Below, piece by piece: positions 50,401 through 53,558 of a stretch of DNA of 64,000 bases. Under the pieces are notes generated by a model, which was not told the origin of the DNA, did no database searches, and saw only the letters and a program-made list of their open reading frames with translations. The position numbers and the translations under genes are program-made. Where the stretch lies: positions 8,383,001-8,447,000 of the forward strand of contig JALIGW010000016.1 of assembly GCA_023053685.1 (NCBI GenBank). The letters are read 5' to 3'. Numbering within the stretch: position 1 is the stretch's first letter; the number at the start of each line of letters is the position of its first letter. The stretch comes from Diadophis punctatus similis (lineage: Eukaryota; Chordata; Lepidosauria; Squamata; Dipsadidae).

Positions 50401-53400
50401 ACGGTGTAAAGCAAGCTTTCCCCCCACATCTGATCGCTAATCTTTCAAAGCTGTCAGTTCTTCGAAGTAACCCTCAAGAGGAACACCAGCTGGAAACTTT
50501 GAAAGCATTTAGCCTTGACAAGATGTTAAACCCTGTTTTCATTGACGACCCCAAAGTACTTCCAAACAATGATTTTCCTCTTTCTTATGCTGAAACACTC
50601 CATCAACCGAATAGATTTGTTAGATATTCAACTAGTAATAGTATTTGTGGCTCGCCCAGTGGCAGCCCTCTCAAACCTCCTAAGACGCCTAAGACATTAT
50701 ATCAAAAATCAGCTAGTATTGACGGCAGTGATCTCTCTAAAAGACGCATCTCTCCCCCTACGAGGAAAATTCCTTTCAGAAATAAGAGGATGGGGGAGGA
50801 TAACATAGAATCCCATGTATCAAACAGACTTGGGAATATTTATTCAAATAAGGCAGATAAGAGGTCTTTGTTCAGCTCATCCTGCTCATCCTTAAACATA
50901 TCGTCCAAAGAAATGGCTGAAGAAAAAAATAAACAAATTAAAAAGTACCACGTGCATTTAATTCAAGCTCCTAACTGCCCATCAGGGAGTACTACTGATA
51001 TAATTGGCAGCAAGCGGAAAAAAAGAGATGAGATGCTCCGTCTAGAGAAAGCAATTTTTCTTTCTCCTGAAAAGGAGGAAGCAGAAAATCCTTTAAAGCA
51101 ATATAAAACTACCAGCACATTGACCGTAAGCATAGATGAAGATAATGTAAAATACCATGAACTGATTTCGGTTTATTATACTTTACCACAGAAACATTCG
51201 AAAACGTTGTGCGATGTCTTTCTAGGAGATACCAAAAAGGCAGATTCATCCCCATCCCCAGAAAAACCCGGGACCCCTCAAAAGCAGTATGAAGTTCGTG
51301 TCGGTATGACAACTCTAGCTTTTCCATCCAGCTTAGAAAAAGGAGATAAACTTATTTCCCCTGACAAAATGCCTGCTCCTGATATACAACAGGATTCAAA
51401 AAATACAGGCAATCCTGTTAAAGATCTCCAAGTTTCAAATCCCACTGTGGAAACAGCAGATATTTCTCAAGCACATTGTTCAATGAATAATAAAAAAGAA
51501 ATAGTTGTATCAGGAACAGGAGAGCTGGGACTTGCAATTTCCAATAGGCTACCTGTGGATGGCCCCAAACCCAGCAGAAAAGAGGTTGAAACAGTTAACA
51601 CCAATATTTTGTCCAACCTGCATGTTGGCAGGCACTCTTCTCCATGGACAGAGACACCAAAACTTAATAAAAGCTTACATCTTAACTCATTGAATTCCAA
51701 AAGTATCTCTTTGGGGAATATTTCTGTAGTTTCTTCTGCAATAAATGGCCAAAAAGGGGGTCTTGGCTGTAGTCAGCCATCTGCTGAAGCATCAGCAAGC
51801 ATTCCTCCTTCCAATTTAATTGACGTTATCCAGGACGGAAAGCCCACTGCATATCCAGAAATTGGCACCCAAGTAAATGTCACTAAAGAAAAAATTAGAA
51901 ATGCTGCAGAGATCAAAGAAAGGGCTCGTTATATATGTCGGATTATTTCTGAAAGGGGACATCTGTTTCCACCGAGAAATGAAGGTGTCCGAAATGAAAC
52001 GTCCATTTCAACAACCAAGATGCATTCAGATTCCCAGAATTTAACAATGCCAGGGGATGCTGCTTTTTCAGCTAATGCAGTTGTTCATCCCAAAGGGAAT
52101 GCGGTAGAATGTTCAAAGCCCCAACAGCAAGAGATGCCTCAAAATCCTGCACTCCACAAAGTTGGCACCAATTTACAGAGGTCTGAAAGAGTCTGTGTGA
52201 ACAATGAGAACCTTAGCTCTAAAGATCAGCATTCAGGTCCTACACAGGACTTGCCTAAGCATTTACTACCTGAAAGTAAGCTTGCCCTGGATGGCCTTAA
52301 AAATAAAGTTAATGACATAGAAAAAAGGAAAAATAGGTCTTCCGTTAAAAACAAACTGGCAGCCATGTGCAGAACAAGTCGAAAGTTTTCTAATAAGAAA
52401 AGCTCAAGTCCCAAACCACACGTAAGTTGCATATTTTCACAAAACGATGCACTTCCATTTCAGAAGAGCAGCCACCATCCCCTGTTGATTTCACCCAATG
52501 ACTCTCAGCAAACAGGGAATGTGAATCAGAATCAGGTTTCTCTACCTGGTGAATTTGATATTCCAAGACTGAGTAAAGTGGAAACTAAGAAATTGCAAGT
52601 TAATGAAAACAGGAGGCCTTTGACAAACTTGTGCAACCAGAAAAGAGAACATTCTGGGCAAAGCGATAAAAATATAAAGACCATCCAAAATTCTAGCCTC
52701 GTATTTTCAAAATCAATTATGCCTGTGCTGAACAGCAATTTACAGACAGGTAGCAAAGTTTTAGAAAACAACAACAATCTCATTTTCTCCAAATGCACAG
52801 GAATGGATGCTTACCCCCCAAAAAGAGCTCACTGTAAAGTTGGTGAGCTTTCATCTTTTCCACTTTTATCTGATAAACATGCATACATTAAAAATAATTC
52901 AAAGGCAAATATTTGTCCACTGCAAAAATTGACTTCTCAAGCAGAATGTGATGATTATCAAGATAATGAGCAGTCAGACGTCTTTAAAAATGTAAACCAG
53001 TCCTGTGCCAAGCCAGTTCTAAATCTCAGCAAAACCCAGCGTGAACGACATTTTTCTGAAAGTTCCTCTACACAAAAGCTCCATGATTATTTGCCCTCCA
53101 AAAACAACTTGACACAGCCCGGATATAATCGGAAGTTCAAGTCCTATTCTGAACTGTTGTCCTGTGATGAAAATGAGAACTGGGACACATACAACGAGAA
53201 TCACAGGAACTTAGGCTCGCGACGTATCATGTACCCCTCAATTGAATTTGGTATTTTTGGGAAAGAACAACAGCAGGCTTTCTTAGATAACATAAAGAGG
53301 TCACTTACGGAAGGACGGTTGTGGAATCCATGTCTTTTAAAGAACTCCAGGTCCATTAAAAGGGAAGATGGGTGCTCCTTACGTGGGTTGGAGCTGTTGA

Positions 53401-53558
53401 AATCGAGTGCTACAGCAGAACACTTCTCAAATGAACCTTTTGATTTCCACGAAGAAGTCTCTGCATATTCTTCAGATTCGGATTCGGATTCTGACTCTGA
53501 CACCACCACAGATGATGAATATTATCTGCATGAGTATGAGAAAGAATCAGAACTATGA
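13101..53558 (+). CDS. EXPH5: EXPH5 (exophilin-5 / Slac2-b), five of probably six coding exons
   Basis: Join of 13101-13258, 15019-15193, 41501-41558, 45861-45978 and 48790-53558: about 1,758 codons without a break, all phases compatible. In mammals the family member binds Rab27 through an N-terminal helical domain and acts in secretory-vesicle and exosome trafficking, notably in keratinocytes. Seen here: the TGEW motif of the Rab-binding domain (exon at 13101), a conserved FASLFS segment (exon at 15019), the short segment [13 protein letters not shown] at the last junction, then RTPxNYGS and TPLSSIxWN near the start of the giant last exon, all matching the mammalian protein as I remember it. 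The last exon encodes about 1,589 residues, mostly low-complexity and disordered, ending in an acidic Ser/Asp tail. The start codon exon is not in the window. Mammalian EXPH5 is near 2,000 residues, so this orthologue is somewhat shorter. The orthology call is from recognition, not a search. Confidence 0.93.
14197..14398 (+). mobile_element. tRNA-derived SINE
   Basis: gtcaagtggttaaggcatca (A box) and gaattctagtcctgcc (B box), followed by the same body as 1897-2060. Located in EXPH5 intron 2. Confidence 0.75.
14404..14759. mobile_element. TA-flanked MITE (ACCGTATTTTTCGG family)
   Basis: Inverted ends taccgtattattcggagtat and actccgaaaaatacggta with subterminal aagatgcacc / ggtgcgtc. TA on both sides. 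Second copy at 40173-40502. In EXPH5 intron 2, about 260 bp before exon 3. Confidence 0.8.
15019..15193 (+). CDS. EXPH5: EXPH5 coding exon 3
   Basis: A 175-nt exon after a strong polypyrimidine acceptor (t-rich tract then cag ending 15018), with donor gtaagc at 15194. Phase in matches the previous exon (A|AT, Asn) and phase out is two bases (CG). It encodes a Ser/Lys-rich segment with [15 protein letters not shown], matching the conserved FASLFS segment of mammalian EXPH5. The donor is followed 22 nt later by a hAT-type MITE. Confidence 0.87.
15216..15404. mobile_element. hAT-like MITE (CAGTGATGGCGAAC family), left part, next to EXPH5 exon 3
   Basis: Starts ctgtgatggcgaacctatgg then cacgcgtgccagaagtggca. 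The upstream 8 bp are TCCTATGC (15208-15215), centred on TA. It begins 22 nt after the exon 3 boundary. The right end is missing. Confidence 0.75.
15405..16133. mobile_element. TA-flanked palindromic element split by a Sauria SINE
   Basis: Left part 15405-15731 (cagttgttaagtggatgctg) and right part 16082-16133 (gtcaaggactacctgta) belong to the family at 9088. The SINE between them is flanked by taacttca on both sides. Confidence 0.7.
15733..16078 (+). mobile_element. Sauria-type tRNA SINE
   Basis: Head ggcggctcagctgttaagac (A box) and ggttcgagacc (B box), body ccaacctagcagttcgaaag and ggacagtgctggttc, ending with the typical ctcctttacctttac tail. Confidence 0.85.
16195..16425. mobile_element. 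hAT-like element, right end
   Basis: Ends with gagctgcaggttgctgaccc ctg, the reverse of the widespread CAGGGGTCAGCAACCTGC hAT terminus. gaaagagccac occurs twice. Left terminus not found. Confidence 0.6.
16924..17255 (-). mobile_element. Degenerate non-LTR retrotransposon C-terminal fragment
   Basis: In minus frames, broken by stops, it reads [16 protein letters not shown] sequence, [16 protein letters not shown] and [19 protein letters not shown]. This matches a conserved C-terminal signature of some LINE reverse transcriptases (VPVVIGALG type). Clade uncertain. Confidence 0.5.
17256..18172. other. No recognised feature
   Basis: Unique-looking intron 3 sequence with a short GA run at 17974-17990. 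No exon or repeat recognised. Confidence 0.45.
18181..18561. mobile_element. hAT-like MITE (CAGTGATGGCGAAC family), complete
   Basis: Ends cagtgatggcgaaccttttt and aggttcgccatcacgg. Perfect 8-bp duplication GCCTAGTG (18173-18180, 18562-18569), centred on TA. The interior has cagagcctttctaggagcct, shared with 28650-28930. Confidence 0.9.
19018..19240 (-). mobile_element. tRNA-derived SINE (second family)
   Basis: agcacttagacttatatacc through gcatattgcccccaac and ttgagccaatcaggattgaa. Minus orientation, same family as 2221-2446. Confidence 0.78.
19592..20145 (+). mobile_element. BovB (RTE) LINE 3' fragment
   Basis: Open frame 19628-20119 encodes the BovB RT C-terminus: [60 protein letters not shown] and [13 protein letters not shown]. 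It ends with the BovB 3' end acttcgcaactaacaacaac. In EXPH5 intron 3, same strand as the gene. Confidence 0.92.
20146..21100. other. No recognised feature
   Basis: Unique-looking intron 3 sequence. No exon recognised. Confidence 0.4.
21110..22085 (+). mobile_element. BovB LINE 3' fragment, split by a MITE
   Basis: Left part 21120-21197 (agctggaccataaggaaggc) and right part 21746-22085 (cttggactgcaaggagatca to the end agcgactgaacaaaaacaac) form one degenerate BovB copy. A hAT-like MITE (21198-21745) interrupts it. Confidence 0.82.
21198..21745. mobile_element. hAT-like MITE (CAGTGGTGGGTTCC family) inside BovB
   Basis: Ends are inverted (cagtggtgggttcctaccgg and attaggaacccgcccctg). The 8-bp target duplication gtagtgtt is perfect (21190-21197 and 21746-21753). 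The interior is GC-rich with cacccggtcacatggc repeats. The same family is at 56540-57095 (opposite orientation) and 57468-57895. Confidence 0.88.
22119..22250. repeat. Palindromic MITE (CAGTGTTTCTC family)
   Basis: Arms caaatttggcaactttatga and aagttgccaagtttgagaa are inverted, with tgcgtgaac / gttcacgca inside. Target duplication not clear. Confidence 0.65.
22856..23076. mobile_element. hAT-like MITE
   Basis: Ends cagggttggttttcacttac and ctaaatgccacctctg. Perfect 8-bp duplication gggcaagc (22848-22855, 23077-23084). Related to 6206-6380 and 58713-58918 (shared cttaccttc, ctaccggttcg). Confidence 0.85.
23350..23398. repeat. (AC)n microsatellite
   Basis: About 24 AC units. An L2 3' tip (gggagttgggcggcatacaa and an A-rich tail) follows at 23400-23465, then a shorter (AC)n at 23488-23511. 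Confidence 0.95.
23400..23465 (+). mobile_element. L2 LINE extreme 3' tip
   Basis: cccctgggagttgggcggca followed by tacaaatctatttaaat and (AAATA)n: only the last ~65 bp of an L2 copy, between two AC arrays. Confidence 0.7.
23488..23511. repeat. (AC)n microsatellite
   Basis: About 12 AC units. The 17-bp string taggcaatcttggccac occurs on both sides (23464, 23513). Confidence 0.9.
23540..25675. other. Intron 3 sequence with simple repeats
   Basis: Contains (GGGTT)n then (GCTTT)n at 24068-24110, (GT)n at 24938-24961 and a partial copy of the 320-535 repeat at about 25065-25100. No exon recognised. Confidence 0.5.
25678..26493. mobile_element. TA-flanked palindromic element, one copy nested in another
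   Basis: The inner copy (25732-26120: caggtaatccttgacttatg to tcgaggactacctg) has TA on both sides and splits an older copy (25678-25729 and 26123-26493, ending gtcaaggattacctgca). Confidence 0.78.
26534..26773 (-). mobile_element. tRNA-derived SINE (second family), most complete copy
   Basis: Reads on the minus strand from the head ccgaggtggtgcagtggtta (26773) with a B-box-like gttcaaatctc to the tail agtgctattgct (26534). Confidence 0.82.
26780..27520. other. No recognised feature
   Basis: Unique-looking intron 3 sequence. Confidence 0.4.
27530..28219. mobile_element. hAT-like MITE carrying an L2 insertion
   Basis: Left end cagggatgtcaaactcgtgg and right end aaagtttgacaccc are the termini of the CAGGGGTGTCAAACTC family. 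Target duplication agttaggt / agttaggc. Most of the interior (about 27640-28206) is an L2 3' end. Confidence 0.82.
27640..28206 (+). mobile_element. L2-type LINE 3' fragment nested in a MITE
   Basis: Open frame 27625-28014 encodes [20 protein letters not shown] and [20 protein letters not shown]. It ends gccgccctgagtccttcggg and gcggcatataag, nearly identical to the L2 at 29898. Confidence 0.9.
28468..29689. mobile_element. hAT-like MITE (CAGTGATGGCGAAC family) carrying an L1 insertion
   Basis: Ends ccgtgatggcgaacctatgg and agttcgccatcactg. Target duplication GCATAGGG / GTATAGGG. The interior has three inverted or direct copies of a block around gagcctttctaggagcctgg. The right arm is interrupted by an L1 3' end. 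Confidence 0.88.
29091..29674 (+). mobile_element. L1-type LINE 3' end (5'-truncated)
   Basis: AT-rich sequence followed by a G-rich polypurine tract (29580-29618), typical of L1 3' UTRs, an AATAAA (29663) and a poly(A) run. aaaaaaagtt on both sides is a plausible target duplication. Confidence 0.72.
29898..31401 (-). mobile_element. L2-type LINE, 5'-truncated, long open RT frame
   Basis: Minus-strand element with a TAAA-type tail (29900-29926), the family's 3' signature GGGCGGCATATAAG-like stem (29935-29975), and an ORF at 30109-31401 that reaches the 5' truncation point. At least eight other copies of this family or relatives are in the window, all 3' fragments. It lies in EXPH5 intron 3, antisense. 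Confidence 0.88.
30109..31401 (-). CDS. L2-type reverse transcriptase, 430 codons without a stop
   Basis: RT motifs: [17 protein letters not shown] (block 2), [20 protein letters not shown] (block 3), [16 protein letters not shown] (block 4), YADDTQLY (catalytic YADD) and [11 protein letters not shown] (block 6). The C-terminal region [20 protein letters not shown] and LHWLPI is typical of L2. No frameshift is seen in 1.29 kb, which suggests a recent insertion. The endonuclease half is absent. Confidence 0.88.
   Translation of the reverse strand: MEKVVVTQTLQLLDETDHLDPYQSGFRRGYSTETALVALMDDLWRARDGGNSSILVLLDLSAAFDTIDHGILLHRLSELGVGGTVLRWFSSYLADRMQSVLAGGQRSSPRPLSCGVPQGSVLSPILFNIYMKPLGEIIRRHGVCFHQYADDTQLYITTPSDFSEAVDVMCRCLDDVRIWMGRNRLRLNPDKTEWLWILPPKDYDNCPSLVLEGAKLTPSDQVRNLGVLLDPQLKLDHHLSAVARGAFAQVRLVHQLRPYLEKEALLTVTHALVTSRLDYCNALYMGLPLKSIRRLQLVQNAAARAVVGVPRYTHVTSILRQLHWLPIGLRVQFKVLITIFKALHGLGPGYLRDRILPHTSLRPVRAHRVGLLQVPSAKQCRLAGPRGRAFSVAGPVLWNQLPPETRTIPTLLAFRKAVKTWLFLQAGGRA
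31402..31687. other. No clear feature; small palindrome
   Basis: 31562-31600 contains a perfect inverted repeat of the string tcttctcaagaagaaagtag and its complement. Otherwise unremarkable. Confidence 0.5.
31688..32079. mobile_element. TA-flanked palindromic element
   Basis: Starts tacaggtagtccttgaccta and ends ggttgtaagccaacctgta, with gttaagtgaatc motifs inside. Family of 9088-9480. Confidence 0.8.
32118..32529. mobile_element. hAT-like MITE (CAGGGGTGTCAAACTC family)
   Basis: Ends caggagggtgaaactcaagg and cgagtttgacacccctg. Target duplication ttctagaa / atctagaa, centred on TA. Confidence 0.87.
32548..32735. mobile_element. hAT-like MITE (CAATGTTCCCTCTAA family)
   Basis: Ends caatggtccctctaatgtta and agcttagagggaacattg. 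Perfect 8-bp duplication accagggc (32540-32547, 32736-32743). The interior is a tandem duplication of ~80 bp built on aaaayggcgcgcggca. Confidence 0.88.
32744..36284. other. Repeat-poor block of intron 3
   Basis: The longest stretch without recognised transposons. 32960-33430 is richer in GC than its surroundings and has ttgacgtggtaagc (donor-like gtaagc at 33353). No coding exon could be supported. Confidence 0.4.
36414..37523 (-). CDS. CR1 ORF2, reverse transcriptase core and C-terminus
   Basis: A 369-codon open frame. RT motifs: [13 protein letters not shown] (block 3), [15 protein letters not shown] (block 4) and FADDTKLAG (catalytic FADD, block 5), followed by the conserved C-terminal region RTRSNGWKL and [11 protein letters not shown]. 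It is in frame with the upstream endonuclease half and separated from it by one stop codon. Confidence 0.9.
   Translation of the reverse strand: MTKLVDQRNAVDVVYLDFSKAFDKVDHNLLLDKVEKCGMDSNTIRWIQNWLTNRTQRVVLNGTASTWREVCSGVPQGSVLGPVLFNILINDLDEGIDGELIKFADDTKLAGIANSPEDRLKIQKDLDRLEHWALSNKMKFNGEKRKVLHLGKKNKMHRYSICGTLLNSSNCERDLGVLVDNHLNMSQQCAAAAKKANTVLGCINRGIESRSREVLIPLYNALVRPHLEYCIQFWSPRCKKDVETLERVQRRATKMIRGLEAKTYEERLQELGMSSLMKRRIRGDMIAVFQYLRGCHKEEGVKLFSKAPEGRTRSNGWKLNKERSNLELRRNFLTVRTINQWNSLPPEVVNAPTLEVFKKMLDNHLSEVV
37626..39335 (-). CDS. CR1 ORF2, endonuclease and start of reverse transcriptase
   Basis: A 569-codon open frame. APE-type endonuclease motifs in order: [33 protein letters not shown] and SDHA. 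A linker rich in Lys follows, and then the first RT blocks ([22 protein letters not shown]). The frame ends at a single TGA directly before the continuation at 37523, which is in the same frame, so this is one point-mutated ORF2. Confidence 0.88.
   Translation of the reverse strand: MCAGKFISSAVKQSQAFNSECHTMCTNQTGGKKVGAVRHNTGYVDNKHRVNQNGLKCLYTNAQSMRNKQGELEIQVNEGRYDIVAITETWWDETDKWNIQLEGFKLFKRNRPNKRGGGVAIYVRNNYISTKIEHNNNENHLECIWVNIKGERNDIAIGLYYRPPNQTEEVDELFASQLTKVCRKHITIVMGDFNYPDINWETNSAPSGRSNRFLTNLADNFVSQKVEKGTRGSVILDLILTNRDEMIEGVEAKGTLGASDHAILEFNIMQAQAVEQNQTRVLDFKRANFNKLRENLGKIPWMRILKGKTTQEAWEILKSEIIKAQTSTIPMKKKNNRSQKKPVWLHKELSDKLKDKQDKYKKWKEGEITKVEYQQIARACKDEVRKAKAHNEQRLATKVKNNKKSFFQHIKNKKKVKETIGPLQGESGKKVTSNREKAELLNTYFASVFTQREKTVQPIKNSITKNILGTQVKIGKKMVKEHLSTLDEFKSPGSDGLHPKVLKELADEISEPLNYIFQRSWSTGELPEDWKRADVVPIFKKGKKTDPGNYRPISLTSIPGKILEKIIKQ
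39425..39955 (-). CDS. CR1 ORF1 C-terminal SGNH hydrolase (esterase) domain
   Basis: A 176-codon open frame. SGNH/GDSL blocks are visible: GDSIVRDV (block I, catalytic Ser), GTNDLS (block III, Asn) and DGLHPS (block V, Asp/His). CR1-type LINEs are known to carry such an esterase in ORF1. The N-terminal part of ORF1 is missing, probably by 5' truncation during integration. Inferred role: RNP formation or lipid interaction during retrotransposition. Confidence 0.85.
   Translation of the reverse strand: MFLTKSYRIFMVGDSIVRDVNLGKDIEVLKEVRCLPGATASRDKRRILKIVKNASKDCDVDAIIHLGTNDLSQKDVLSMQNDFQSLGYELSSIGCRLNFSEVLPVYKEQKGKGQCVAEFNVWLKEWCKRESFGFISHDVCSWSNEKLYKRDGLHPSKKGTELLGIKFRDFLDKHLN
39961..40148. other. 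No recognised feature
   Basis: AT-rich flank between the CR1 5' end and the Sauria SINE. Confidence 0.4.
40149..40735 (-). mobile_element. Sauria-type SINE split by a MITE
   Basis: Minus-strand SINE: tail aaagtaaaggttcccctca (40153-40170), body ctagtcgttcccgactctag to cgcacggaacgctgttacct, and caagtaacgggagctcac near the head (40735). A TA-flanked MITE sits near its tail. Confidence 0.87.
40173..40502. mobile_element. TA-flanked MITE (ACCGTATTTTTCGG family)
   Basis: Inverted ends taccgtatttttcggactat and tactccgaaaaatacggta. Inside are three direct copies of ~40 bp (ttgcaaagctccgcttgaga). Confidence 0.88.
40740..41500. other. No recognised feature
   Basis: AT-rich end of intron 3 up to the exon 4 acceptor. 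Confidence 0.45.
41501..41558 (+). CDS. EXPH5: EXPH5 coding exon 4 (small)
   Basis: A 58-nt candidate exon after the acceptor ttctttacag (ending 41500). It is needed to connect exon 3 (two-base overhang CG) to exon 5 (frame 0), and does so exactly: CG|A followed by 19 codons. The donor ACG|gttggt is weak (G at +5 but T at +3). A second phase-compatible GT at 41574 has a poorer context. The encoded peptide is Ser/His/Glu-rich and not strongly recognisable, so placement rests on phase and splice sites. Confidence 0.7.
41941..42496. mobile_element. hAT-like MITE (CAGTGATGGCGAAC family), complete
   Basis: Ends cagtgatggctaaccttttt and aggttcgccatcacgg. Target duplication ctctatgc / ccctatgc (41933-41940, 42497-42504), centred on TA. 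Contains a long hairpin at 42141-42233. In EXPH5 intron 4. Confidence 0.9.
42141..42233. repeat. Long near-perfect inverted repeat (43-bp arms)
   Basis: 42141-42183 and 42191-42233 are reverse complements with two mismatches and a 7-base loop. The arm begins caggttggtgcaggaggcct. It lies inside the MITE and could fold into a stable hairpin RNA. Confidence 0.95.
42505..42933. other. Possible L2 trace, otherwise featureless
   Basis: 42505-42560 (ttccagaaggccatgaagac) resembles the L2 C-terminal coding region. Nothing else recognised. Confidence 0.35.
42934..43321. mobile_element. TA-flanked palindromic element
   Basis: Ends cagatagtcctcgccttaca and cctcaaggactacctg with TA on both sides. Orientation opposite to 9088-9480. 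Confidence 0.8.
43322..44365. other. No recognised feature
   Basis: AT-rich intron 4 sequence. Confidence 0.4.
44366..44945 (+). mobile_element. L2-related fragment split by a MITE
   Basis: Left part (gccttttctgtgccagcccc, ctgccctgtggaaca) and right part (gacctgacttttccttccaa, gggagccgctcagagttgcc, tail gaatgaataaaat) fit one L2-like 3' end around the MITE 44470-44713. Confidence 0.65.
44470..44713. mobile_element. hAT-like MITE (CAGGGGTGAAATCC family)
   Basis: Ends caggggtgaaatccagcagt and ttggatttcaccactg. Flanks ctctaaag and gcttaaag are an imperfect duplication. The same family ends at 1-43. Confidence 0.8.
44950..45860. other. No recognised feature
   Basis: AT-rich end of intron 4 up to the exon 5 acceptor. 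Confidence 0.4.
45861..45978 (+). CDS. EXPH5: EXPH5 coding exon 5
   Basis: A 118-nt exon after the acceptor gtaaacccag (ending 45860), with donor gtaaat at 45979. The open frame starts at the first base and leaves one base (G) that joins the last exon as G|TT, Val. It encodes a segment ending [13 protein letters not shown], corresponding to the mammalian PPWDASLLENEFFQ that directly precedes VLDDLD. The other two frames contain stops, so the frame is unambiguous. Confidence 0.86.
46039..46478 (-). mobile_element. Mariner-type transposon remnant with inverted duplication
   Basis: 46040-46310 is a minus-strand mariner 3' end: terminal repeat ttacgagggtgagtcaaaac, and transposase C-terminus [20 protein letters not shown]. 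46310-46455 carries an overlapping part of the same gene on the plus strand (YSPDLA-like, [19 protein letters not shown]), so the two halves form a fold-back structure. In EXPH5 intron 5. Confidence 0.78.
46480..47253. other. No recognised feature
   Basis: Intron 5 sequence without a recognised element. Confidence 0.4.
47262..47379. mobile_element. Short palindromic MITE (CAGTGTTTCTC family)
   Basis: Ends cagtgtttctcaacctt and gaggtggaaaaacactg. Target duplication ccatatag / ccatagag. It contains gtggacgtcaacc / ggttgaggcccac arms. Confidence 0.8.
47560..47938 (-). mobile_element. CR1/L3-like LINE 3' fragment
   Basis: Minus strand, broken by stops: [20 protein letters not shown] and [12 protein letters not shown] sequence, a LINE ORF2 C-terminus. 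The (AAAT)n tail is at 47562-47588. The (AATAG)n array abuts its 5' truncation point. Confidence 0.65.
47941..48058. repeat. (AATAG)n pentanucleotide microsatellite
   Basis: About 23 units of gaata/aatag, nearly pure, with one phase slip near 47960. It is in EXPH5 intron 5 and adjoins a LINE 3' fragment. Confidence 0.95.
48059..48789. other. End of EXPH5 intron 5
   Basis: AT-rich sequence up to the acceptor of the giant exon. No repeat recognised. Confidence 0.45.
48790..53558 (+). CDS. EXPH5: EXPH5 giant terminal coding exon
   Basis: A 4,769-nt exon after the acceptor gttcactag (ending 48789). The open frame happens to extend about 50 nt into the intron, so the Met at 48738 is not a start. 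RTPxNYGS is at about 48849-48872 and TPLSSIVWN at about 49361-49390. The protein is rich in Ser, Asn, Lys and Gln with many Ser-Pro and Thr-Pro sites and no recognised globular domain. The C-terminus is strongly acidic: alternating Ser-Asp (53474-53505), then [10 protein letters not shown], ending ESEL and TGA at 53556-53558. One very large last exon is the typical EXPH5 architecture. Confidence 0.95.
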
